DNA of 64,000 nucleotides from contig JAXLWI010000016.1 of the NCBI GenBank assembly GCA_046328575.1, positions 8,459 through 72,458 of the forward strand, read 5' to 3'. Source of the stretch: JAGOBP01 sp046328575. Lineage in GTDB: Bacteria > Chloroflexota > Anaerolineae > Fen-1058. Shown here piece by piece: positions 46,484-53,219 of this stretch. The stretch's first letter is position 1. The number at the start of each line of letters is the position of its first letter. A program made the translations under genes and the position numbers. The notes under the pieces are model-generated. The model did not search any database. It saw only the letters and a list, made by a program, of their open reading frames with translations, and was not told the DNA's origin.

Positions 46484-47647
46484 ATGTGGTACTTCGATAG
46501 CCCACACATCATCTTCGGCGAAGATGCGCTGAGCCATTTGGATCATCTGGCGGGGCGATTGGTTTTCATCGTCACCGATCGCAACATTGTGCAGCTGGGC
46601 TTGCTGCAAATGATCCAAGCGCATCTGCAGCGCGCGGGCATCGCGAGCCTGGTGTTCGACGAGATCGAGCCGGAGCCGTCACTGCAAACTGTGCAGCGCT
46701 GCGCCGTTCAGATGATCCAACAGCAACCCGATTGGATTATCGGTCTGGGCGGTGGCTCGTGTCTCGATGCGGCTAAGGCGGCCTGGGTACTGTATGAAAA
46801 TCCGGGCGTCGATCTGGCCGGTATCAACCCCTTCGATCACTACACACTCCGCGCTAAAGCCAACCTCATAGCAATTCCCACCACATCCGGCACTGGCTCC
46901 GACGCGACGTGGTATGCCGTGCTGACCGATACCGCCGAGCAGCGCAAACTGGGCATTGGCTCGCGCAGCATGTTGCCAGACTTCGCGATTGTCGATCCGG
47001 CGCTGGTAATGTCGCTGCCGCCGAAGTTGACGGCCGACACTGGCCTCGATGCGTTGACACACGCCGTCGAAAGTTACTGTAGCACGTGGCATAACGACTT
47101 CTCTGATGGGCTGTGTTTACAGGCCGCCAAATTGATCTTCGAGTGGCTACCGCGAGCTTATGCGGATGGCTCCGATCGCGAGGCGCGCGAGCGGGTTCAC
47201 AACGCCGCGACGCTGGCGGGGCTGGGTTTCACCAACTCGCAATCGACGCTGGCACACGCGCTGGGGCACGCGTTGGGCGCGGTATTTCACGTCCCGCATG
47301 GTCGCGCGGTCGCGATGTTTCTGCCGTACACGATCGAGTTCACGGCGAACGCGGGCGGCAGCCGCTACTTCGAGATCGCACGCGCGATCGGTTTGGACGC
47401 GAAGGACGCTCGGGGCGGGGCCACCAACTTCGTCGCCGCTGTGCGAGAGTTGGCGCGTGTTGTACATCAACCCGCCACCATCGCCGAACTTGGCATCGAG
47501 CGGGCGGACTTCGATCGGGCGTTGGATGATCTGGTCGCCAAAGCCGAGACAGACACGCAGTTGATCACCAGCCCGCGTTTACCCGAAACCGCCGAGGTCC
47601 GTCGGTTGTTTGAATATGCCTACGACGGGCGTTCCGTCGACTTCTAG
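46484..47647 (+). CDS. Iron-containing alcohol dehydrogenase
   Basis: 387 aa. NAD motif GLGGGSCLDAAKA, substrate/metal region PTTSGTGSDATWYAVL, and metal ligands in DTGLDALTHAVE (D, H), ALGHALGAVFHVPHG (H...H). Family III dehydrogenases act on alcohols, diols or aldehydes. Adjacent to SCP2 and ACBP genes, so a long-chain alcohol/aldehyde substrate is plausible but unproven. A second family member is at 60778. Confidence 0.88.
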   Translation: MWYFDSPHIIFGEDALSHLDHLAGRLVFIVTDRNIVQLGLLQMIQAHLQRAGIASLVFDEIEPEPSLQTVQRCAVQMIQQQPDWIIGLGGGSCLDAAKAAWVLYENPGVDLAGINPFDHYTLRAKANLIAIPTTSGTGSDATWYAVLTDTAEQRKLGIGSRSMLPDFAIVDPALVMSLPPKLTADTGLDALTHAVESYCSTWHNDFSDGLCLQAAKLIFEWLPRAYADGSDREARERVHNAATLAGLGFTNSQSTLAHALGHALGAVFHVPHGRAVAMFLPYTIEFTANAGGSRYFEIARAIGLDAKDARGGATNFVAAVRELARVVHQPATIAELGIERADFDRALDDLVAKAETDTQLITSPRLPETAEVRRLFEYAYDGRSVDF

Positions 47648-47695
47648 GGCAGCTGTCGCTTTTCGACACACTTCGTTGTTCCCCTAACTTGGGTC

Positions 47696-47767
47696 TTGTT
47701 TTTCAATTCACATTCAGGTAAGATAAAGTCACTACGCGGTGCGTCACAATTCTCGCGCGTTGCGTCA
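47696..47767 (+). promoter_or_regulatory. Promoter with two operator copies before the CBS-GMC unit
   Basis: TTGTTT (47696-47701), 17-base spacer, TAAGAT (47719-47724). Then ACGCGGTGCGTCA at 47734-47746 and GCGCGTTGCGTCA at 47755-47767, two 13-mers spaced 21 bp apart, covering about +4 to +37. The position suits repression. Confidence 0.7.
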
Positions 47768-47783
47768 TGAGGAGCCATCGACC

Positions 47784-48188
47784 ATGAAACAGGGCCGCAC
47801 TGTTATGGAAGCGAAGCGCTTTGGGTGCTACACCGTTTACCCCGACACGCCCATGGCCGATGCTGTGCGGCGTCTGGTGAAAGAGGACATTAGCTCGTTG
47901 GTCGTGATCGATCACGATGGCTACCTGGCCGGAGTACTGACGCGCGCCGACGTGTTACGCGGCTATCTGGCTCACGACAATTGGGAAGTTCAACCCGTGG
48001 GCGATTACATGACGAAGCAAGTCATCACCGTTGACCCCGACGACCCTCTGCGCCACGTCGCTGATCTCTTGCTCGACAAACACATTCATCGCGTCGTCGT
48101 GGTGCGGCGCGAAGACGGCAAGCAGAAGCCGGTGGCGGTTGTCTCTGACTCTGATTTGACTTACCACTTGATGAAAGAACTTGATTGA
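47784..48188 (+). CDS. CBS-domain protein
   Basis: 134 aa, a tandem CBS pair and nothing else: first repeat FGCYTVYPDTPMADAVRRLV, then ISSLVVIDHDGYLAGVLTRADVL; second YMTKQVITVDPDDPLRHVAD, then HRVVVVRREDGKQKPVAVVS. CBS pairs bind adenine nucleotides and regulate partner proteins. It lies 30 bases before the GMC oxidoreductase gene and probably co-transcribes with it. Its promoter carries the shared operator. Confidence 0.85.
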   Translation: MKQGRTVMEAKRFGCYTVYPDTPMADAVRRLVKEDISSLVVIDHDGYLAGVLTRADVLRGYLAHDNWEVQPVGDYMTKQVITVDPDDPLRHVADLLLDKHIHRVVVVRREDGKQKPVAVVSDSDLTYHLMKELD

Positions 48189-48218
48189 CCCTAAAGCTAG
48201 CTGGGTGAGAGGAGTGCC

Positions 48219-49874
48219 GTGTCTGCACAGTCGCGGGAAACGTTCGATTATGTGATCGTGGGCTCGGGTTTTGGCGGCAGTGTTTCGGCGCTGCGTTTGA
48301 CCGAGAAGGGCTATCGCGTGCTGGTCATGGAGCGCGGTAAGCGCTTTCGCGATCACGACTTTGCTAAGAGCACATGGCACGTGCGCAAGTATCTGTGGCT
48401 GCCCGCGTTGAAGTGCTTCGGCATCCTGCAAATCAGCCCGTTCCGCGACGTGTTTGTGCTGCACGGCAGCGGCGTCGGCGGCGGCTCATTGGGCTACGCC
48501 AACGTGCTGATGGAGCCCAGCGACAAATTGTTTGAAGCCCCCGCTTGGTCACACCTCGCCGATTGGAAGACACTCCTCAAGCCGCACTACCTGACCGCCA
48601 AGCGCATGTTAGGTGTGACCCGTAATCCATGTCTGTGGCCCGCCGATGAAGTGATGCACACGATCTCAAAAGAACTCGGCACGGAGATCACATTCCAGCC
48701 GACCAATGTCGGCACGTTCTTCGGCGAGGCGGGCAAGACCGTGCGTGATCCGTTCTTCGGCGGTGAAGGCCCCGATCGAACCGGTTGTACCCATTGCGGT
48801 GGCTGCATGGTCGGTTGTCGCTACGGCGCGAAGAATACGCTCGTCAAAAATTATCTGTATCTCGCGGAAAAATGGGGCACACAAATCTGGCCGGAAACTG
48901 AAGTGTGTGATGTGCGACCGCTGCCGCCGAATCAACCTGATGGTGCGCGGTACGAAGTGATCTATCGCAGCTCGACGCATTGGTTCAACAATCCCGATCG
49001 GAAAGTGCGCACCCGCAACGTGATCTTTTCGGCAGGTTCGCTGGGCACGCTGCGGCTGTTGTTCCGCTGCCGTGATGAGACCAAATCGCTCCGCAAGATT
49101 TCCGATCGCCTGGGCGACATGGTGCGCACCAACAGCGAGGCGCTGCTCGGCGTGTCGGCGCGCAAGCTGGACGTCAACTATTCCGAAGGCGTGGCTATCA
49201 CGTCGATTTTCAACGCCGACGATGTGACCACGATCGAGCCGGTGCGCTATCCCGACGGTTCATCGCTGATGCGCTTCCTGTCCGGCCCGTTGGTCGAGCA
49301 AGAGGGCAGCATTCCATCGCGCCTGTTTAAGACGTTGGTGCAAATCTTCACGCGCCCGATCGATTTTGCCAAGACGCACATCCTGCCGGGTTGGGCGCGG
49401 CGATCCACAATCATTCTGGTGATGCAGACGGTCGACAATCACATTCGCGTGCGATTGGGGCGCAGCGTGTTCACGGCGTGGCGCAAAGATTTGGTGTCAT
49501 ACAAAGAAGGTGATCGCGGCATTCCCAGCAAGATTGACATCGGTCATCAAGTCACACGCCGCTTCGCGCAGAAGATCAACGGCATTCCGGCCGGGTCGCT
49601 CAACGAAGGCCTGCTCAACATCCCGATGACGGCCCACATTCTGGGCGGCGCGCCGTTTGGCGTAAACGATCAAGACGGCGTGGTCGATCTCAACTGCGAG
49701 ATCCACAACTATCCCGGCCTGTTCATCGTGGATGGCTCGATCATGCCGGCGAACCCCGGCGTGAATCCCAGCCTCACCATTGCCGCGCTGGCCGAATATG
49801 CGATGAGCTGCGTCCCGCCTAAGGACGGCGCGCAACTTCGCCCGCCCATCGGCATCGATCCGTTGGCGATGTGA
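48219..49874 (+). CDS. GMC-family oxidoreductase (cholesterol oxidase-like)
   Basis: 551 aa from GTG 48219, behind GAGAGGAG. FAD motif IVGSGFGGSVSALRLTEKGY at the N-terminus; LHGSGVGGGSLGYANVLMEP; an unusual cysteine cluster TGCTHCGGCMVGCRYGAKN (about residues 190-208); and C-terminal NPSLTIAALAEYAM. This matches the cholesterol-oxidase/choline-dehydrogenase-like branch seen in Actinobacteria, whose members oxidise sterols or long-chain alcohols. The substrate here is unknown. Second gene of the CBS unit. Its stop is followed at once by an ATCACGGATAACACGGAT repeat. Confidence 0.85.
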   Translation: MSAQSRETFDYVIVGSGFGGSVSALRLTEKGYRVLVMERGKRFRDHDFAKSTWHVRKYLWLPALKCFGILQISPFRDVFVLHGSGVGGGSLGYANVLMEPSDKLFEAPAWSHLADWKTLLKPHYLTAKRMLGVTRNPCLWPADEVMHTISKELGTEITFQPTNVGTFFGEAGKTVRDPFFGGEGPDRTGCTHCGGCMVGCRYGAKNTLVKNYLYLAEKWGTQIWPETEVCDVRPLPPNQPDGARYEVIYRSSTHWFNNPDRKVRTRNVIFSAGSLGTLRLLFRCRDETKSLRKISDRLGDMVRTNSEALLGVSARKLDVNYSEGVAITSIFNADDVTTIEPVRYPDGSSLMRFLSGPLVEQEGSIPSRLFKTLVQIFTRPIDFAKTHILPGWARRSTIILVMQTVDNHIRVRLGRSVFTAWRKDLVSYKEGDRGIPSKIDIGHQVTRRFAQKINGIPAGSLNEGLLNIPMTAHILGGAPFGVNDQDGVVDLNCEIHNYPGLFIVDGSIMPANPGVNPSLTIAALAEYAMSCVPPKDGAQLRPPIGIDPLAM

Positions 49875-49876
49875 TA

Positions 49877-49946
49877 ACTAACCACGGATAATCACGGATA
49901 ACACGGATTTTCCTGATTTATCCGTGGCATCCGCGTAATCCGTGGT
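49877..49946. repeat. CCACGGATAATCACGGAT / ATCCGTGGTT inverted repeat
   Basis: CCACGGATAATCACGGATAA on the left and TTATCCGTGGCATCCGCGTA then ATCCGTGG on the right. It resembles the dispersed ACGGATAACACGGAT repeat of many bacterial genomes. It lies between the GMC and patatin genes. Confidence 0.7.
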
Positions 49947-49958
49947 TTCTCTCGATCA

Positions 49959-50732
49959 ATGATGGATGATCCAAAACGCAAACGAGTGGGTTTGGCGCTC
50001 AGCGGTGGCGTGATGCGCGGCGCGGCGCACATCGGCGCGATCATGACGCTGGAGCAGGCTGGCATTCCGATCGATTACATAGCGGGTGTCAGCGCCGGAT
50101 CGATCATCGGCAGTCTGTATTGCGCAGGCACCTCCACTACGCGGATGTGCGAGTTGTCGCGCGAGATGAGTTGGCGCAAGATCATCAGCCCAGTGTGGCC
50201 GCGTGATGGGTTCCTAAGTTTCGCCAAGCTGGCGCGTTGGCTCATTCAAGTCATCGGCGATCGATCCTTCGACGAGCTGTCAATTCCCTTAGCCATCGGC
50301 GTGACGGATCTTGAAACGGGTCGGCCCGTGGTGATCGATTCGGGCAAGGTGGCGGTCGCCGTGCATGCCAGTTCGGCGGTGCCGGGCTTCATCGTACCGG
50401 TGCGACATCAAGGCCGCATTCTGGGCGACGGCGGCATCTCGCATAACTTACCGGCTAAAGCGGTGCGGGCAATGGGCGCGGACTACGTGATCGGTGTGGA
50501 CTTGATGCAGCCGAAATTACGCTCACATGGCGGTCCGCTGCGCTATGGATTCGAAGCGCTGGAAGTGATGATTGAACAATCGGGTGGGGGCACCAACGCC
50601 GTCGATTGTTTGATCGAACCGGCGTTGGCGGGACTCAGTTACTTCGACGTCAGGCAGTTTGACGATCTCGTGCGGCGCGGACAACAGGCCGCGGCAGCAC
50701 AGCTGGACACACTTCGGGCCGCGCTGGCTTAG
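49959..50732 (+). CDS. Patatin-like phospholipase
   Basis: 257 aa. Oxyanion stretch GGVMRGAAHIG, nucleophile elbow GVSAGS (S45), and DGG of the Ser-Asp dyad in ILGDGGISHN. Acyl hydrolase for phospholipids or neutral lipids, RssA-type in size. It comes after the GMC gene and overlaps the convergent DUF1997 gene by 83 bases at its 3' end. Confidence 0.87.
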   Translation: MMDDPKRKRVGLALSGGVMRGAAHIGAIMTLEQAGIPIDYIAGVSAGSIIGSLYCAGTSTTRMCELSREMSWRKIISPVWPRDGFLSFAKLARWLIQVIGDRSFDELSIPLAIGVTDLETGRPVVIDSGKVAVAVHASSAVPGFIVPVRHQGRILGDGGISHNLPAKAVRAMGADYVIGVDLMQPKLRSHGGPLRYGFEALEVMIEQSGGGTNAVDCLIEPALAGLSYFDVRQFDDLVRRGQQAAAAQLDTLRAALA

Positions 50733-51255
50733 CAACGCGATAGGCTTCGATCGACTTCGTGATAAATCCTTCGGCAATTTCGTGGATGCGCCACTCGGCG
50801 ATGCTGTTGGCGATCTGACTCATCACTCCGTCTGGAATCAAACTGAGACCAAATGGCTTTGGGAGCCGCGCGCCGATTTGCAGCGCGTAATCGATATGGG
50901 TATGGGAGCCGTCGGCACGGAAGATCGATCGGCTGGAGAAAAGCCCCTGAGCCGTTAGCGCCTGTACCGTAACCGATTGCTTGATCGGCAGCTGACCGGG
51001 CAGTGGGTTTACTTCGAGCGTGTGTGTAGCTATGTCGTAATGAACTTGCAAGTCGCAGTAGATCTTGACGCGATAGACACCCAACTCGGTAGTGTGGTAC
51101 AACGCGCGATATTGATTCGGCGCGTATTTATGCACCAACGAAATGTGCGGTAGAAGGCCTAATATGGTGTCGAAGTCGCGATAGTAATCGGTGGCAGCGC
51201 GTAGGTCACCGGGGAACGTGAATTGTCGTTGAGTTGAACCGTCAAGTGTGATCAC
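50650..51255 (-). CDS. DUF1997/SRPBCC-like protein
   Basis: 201 aa. Segments such as FPGDLRAATDYYRDFDTILG, LGVYRVKIYCDLQVHYD and a C-terminal PDGVMSQIANSIAEWRIHEI helix fit the DUF1997 family, whose fold resembles SRPBCC lipid-binding proteins. In plants and cyanobacteria members are linked to membranes or pigment; the role here is unknown. The 3' end overlaps the patatin gene antisense by 83 bases. The C-terminal 25 residues (Arg/Pro-rich) are probably not conserved. Confidence 0.72.
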   Translation of the reverse strand: MITLDGSTQRQFTFPGDLRAATDYYRDFDTILGLLPHISLVHKYAPNQYRALYHTTELGVYRVKIYCDLQVHYDIATHTLEVNPLPGQLPIKQSVTVQALTAQGLFSSRSIFRADGSHTHIDYALQIGARLPKPFGLSLIPDGVMSQIANSIAEWRIHEIAEGFITKSIEAYRVAKPARPEVCPAVLPRPVVRAARDRQTA

Positions 51256-51366
51256 ACAAATCTCTCAAAGCGCCAAAATTTGAATCTACTATAACCAAGA
51301 TTACTCGCCCACGCCGTTGGCGGATCGCTGGCGTTGCGTTGGTAGATCGTTGGCGGACTATTGGCG

Positions 51367-51933
51367 CTACTTGTCGGCCTTGGTCCGCGCCAGGGTGTCC
51401 AACTCGGCGGAGAGGTTTTCCAGTTGCTGCCTGAGCGCCGCGATATCGTCACGCGACGGCGCACCACGACCACGCAGTACGCGTTCCAGGTCGGCTAGCG
51501 GCGAACGTTCGGGTTGAGCGGGGGCTGAGCCATCGACGGGCTTGAGCAGCACGTCAAGGATGTGCAGGCCTTCGTCGTCGGTGATGCGGCCAGTCTGAAT
51601 CAACTTCTGGACACGCGCTTCGATTTCGGCATCAACTTCTTTTTGCCAATCGGCGGGCGGGATGAAGGCGTGACGCAATTGGCTCAGCGTTTCGTTGCCC
51701 GCCTGAATGAGGCTGGTGAAAACGGTGTGCGGCACGCCGCCCTTGATCTTGCGCTCTTGCTCGAAGATGATCTGCGCCTGCGTGACGGCCGTGATGTCTT
51801 CGCCGGTTTCGTGATCGATGACCTGCACGTCCTGCTGCTGACGGATCAACTCGGCGATGCCGTCGAGCGTGATGTAGCGCTTGGCCTCGGTGTCGTACAT
51901 TTTGCGATTGGCATAACGTTTGATGAGCGGCAT
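51367..51933 (-). CDS. phaR: PhaR-type polyhydroxyalkanoate regulator
   Basis: 188 aa. The N-terminal PHB/PHA accumulation-regulator DNA-binding domain is unmistakable: MPLIKRYANRKMYDTEAKRY, then LDGIAELIRQQQDVQVID. A second helical PHB-accumulation segment follows (IIFEQERKIKGGVPHTVFTS), and a coiled C-terminus ends the protein. PhaR homologues repress phasin genes and sense PHA granules. It sits 160 bases downstream of the phasin gene, same strand. No PHA synthase is in the window. No copy of the 13-mer operator was found directly before this gene. Confidence 0.88.
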   Translation of the reverse strand: MPLIKRYANRKMYDTEAKRYITLDGIAELIRQQQDVQVIDHETGEDITAVTQAQIIFEQERKIKGGVPHTVFTSLIQAGNETLSQLRHAFIPPADWQKEVDAEIEARVQKLIQTGRITDDEGLHILDVLLKPVDGSAPAQPERSPLADLERVLRGRGAPSRDDIAALRQQLENLSAELDTLARTKADK

Positions 51934-52007
51934 GAGTGCTCCTGAAAAAACAACGGGTACCTAAGATTACCGCGAAGCGAGCCAGAATGCAACATGATCA
52001 CGCACAA

Positions 52008-52041
52008 CAACGGGGAGGGCGATGTTCCGCCGCTCCCCGTG
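52008..52041 (-). terminator. Terminator after phasin gene
   Basis: Stem ACGGGGAG-GGCG / CGCC-CTCCCCGT (one bulge) followed on the minus strand by TTGTTGTG. Confidence 0.6.
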
Positions 52042-52096
52042 ACGCGTTTTGAGCCAACGTTGACGCGAGTGCGCCAGTTAGTTCTTTAAGCAACCG

Positions 52097-52510
52097 CTAG
52101 TTTTTGAGCGCCTCGACCTTCTGCGACAACTCGGCGACCTTCTCGCTCAGCGCATCGATGTCGGTCTTGGACGGGATGTTGAGGTTCTCCAGCATATTCT
52201 CCAGCCGCTTCTCAACTTCCTTCTCCGCCGGCTTCATCTGCTTCTGGGTGCGCTCGGTCACTTCCTTCAGCAACTTGCGGCCGTCCTTCTCGGCGATCTC
52301 GCCACGCTCGACCAGCTTGTTGACGAAGTTCTCGACCTCATCGGAGGCGAGGGCGACCGCGCCAATGGCGGCCAACACAACACGACGCGCCGCATCGAAC
52401 AACGGATTGACTTCCTCTTGCACGTCGGCCATCACCTTCTCGGCCTTGTCTTTGACTTCTTCGGCCTTCTCGGCCATCGCTTCTTGCACCTTATCGAGTT
52501 TCTTGGTCAT
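52097..52510 (-). CDS. Phasin family (PHA granule-associated) protein
   Basis: 137 aa. Helical, lysine/glutamate-rich. A central amphipathic segment AARRVVLAAIGAVALASDEV is followed by FVNKLVERGEIAEKDGRKLL, the typical PhaF/PhaI-type phasin core, and a C-terminal leucine-heptad coiled coil. Coats PHA or other lipid inclusions. Divergently transcribed from the SCP2-acyl-reductase operon through two overlapping promoters that each carry the shared 13-mer. Confidence 0.8.
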   Translation of the reverse strand: MTKKLDKVQEAMAEKAEEVKDKAEKVMADVQEEVNPLFDAARRVVLAAIGAVALASDEVENFVNKLVERGEIAEKDGRKLLKEVTERTQKQMKPAEKEVEKRLENMLENLNIPSKTDIDALSEKVAELSQKVEALKN

Positions 52511-52551
52511 GATGAAATCCTCCTACGGATTTTGAGTTTCCAAATTGGGTC

Positions 52552-52608
52552 TTGACTTACAACGCGGTGCGTTATATGATTTATAACACGGTGCGTCATA
52601 AAAGTCAA
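52552..52608. promoter_or_regulatory. Overlapping divergent promoters, each with an operator in its spacer
   Basis: Plus strand: TTGACT (52552-52557), 17-base spacer holding ACGCGGTGCGTTA (52562-52574), TATGAT (52575-52580). Minus strand: TTGACT (52608-52603), 17-base spacer holding TGACGCACCGTGT (52598-52586), TATAAA (52585-52580). The two -10 boxes abut, so polymerase cannot occupy both. Plus drives the SCP2 gene at 52786, minus drives the phasin. Confidence 0.8.
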
Positions 52609-52785
52609 GAGGCAAAATTCGGGCACGCAGCATCGGGCAGCGGGCAGGCCGTTGAGGTGTGCCAAATCCGATCGGGCCGTTCAGCCCGACGGATCAATCG
52701 AGTTAGAGTGGCTCATCACTGTACATACGGCGTGTTTTAGAGTAACATACGGTCACCACTCAAAAATCCTCAGGGGAGCGCAGCC

Positions 52786-53211
52786 ATGGCCGTTTTCAAA
52801 GACAGTAAACAGTTCTATGAAACCGTCGGCGAGTTGATGGATCGCGCTAAGAAAGATCCCAACGTCGGCCCCAAGATCGCCAAATCCGGCTCGATCATTC
52901 AATTCAAGTACACTGAGCCAGATGCGGTAACGACCATCAACGCGAAAGATAAACCGACGCAGGCGGGCGCGTTCATCGACGTATTTCATGGCCCGACGAA
53001 CCTGGTGCCCGATATCGTCATGAGCATGAAGGCCGATGTCTCGCACGCGTTCTGGCAAGGCAAGGTCGATCTGGTCGGCGCGATCGCCAGGAAGCAGATG
53101 GTCATCGAGAAAGGCGCGCTGCCTAAGATTCTGAAACTCGTACCTGCCATCACGCCGCTCTTCAAAATTTATCCCGTACTGTTGAAAGAAAAAGGCCTCG
53201 CCGCCAAATAG
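52786..53211 (+). CDS. SCP2-type lipid-binding protein
   Basis: 141 aa. It opens MAVFKDSKQFYETVGELMDR and has an SCP2-like pattern (IIQFKYTEPDAVTTINAKD, then LVPDIVMSMKADVSHAFWQG, then KQMVIEKGALPKILKLVPAI). It likely carries acyl chains to the enzyme encoded 8 bases downstream. The leader is about 200 bases and contains two ACATACGG repeats. First gene of the operon under the 52552 promoter. Confidence 0.78.
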   Translation: MAVFKDSKQFYETVGELMDRAKKDPNVGPKIAKSGSIIQFKYTEPDAVTTINAKDKPTQAGAFIDVFHGPTNLVPDIVMSMKADVSHAFWQGKVDLVGAIARKQMVIEKGALPKILKLVPAITPLFKIYPVLLKEKGLAAK

Positions 53212-53219
53212 GGAGCAGC

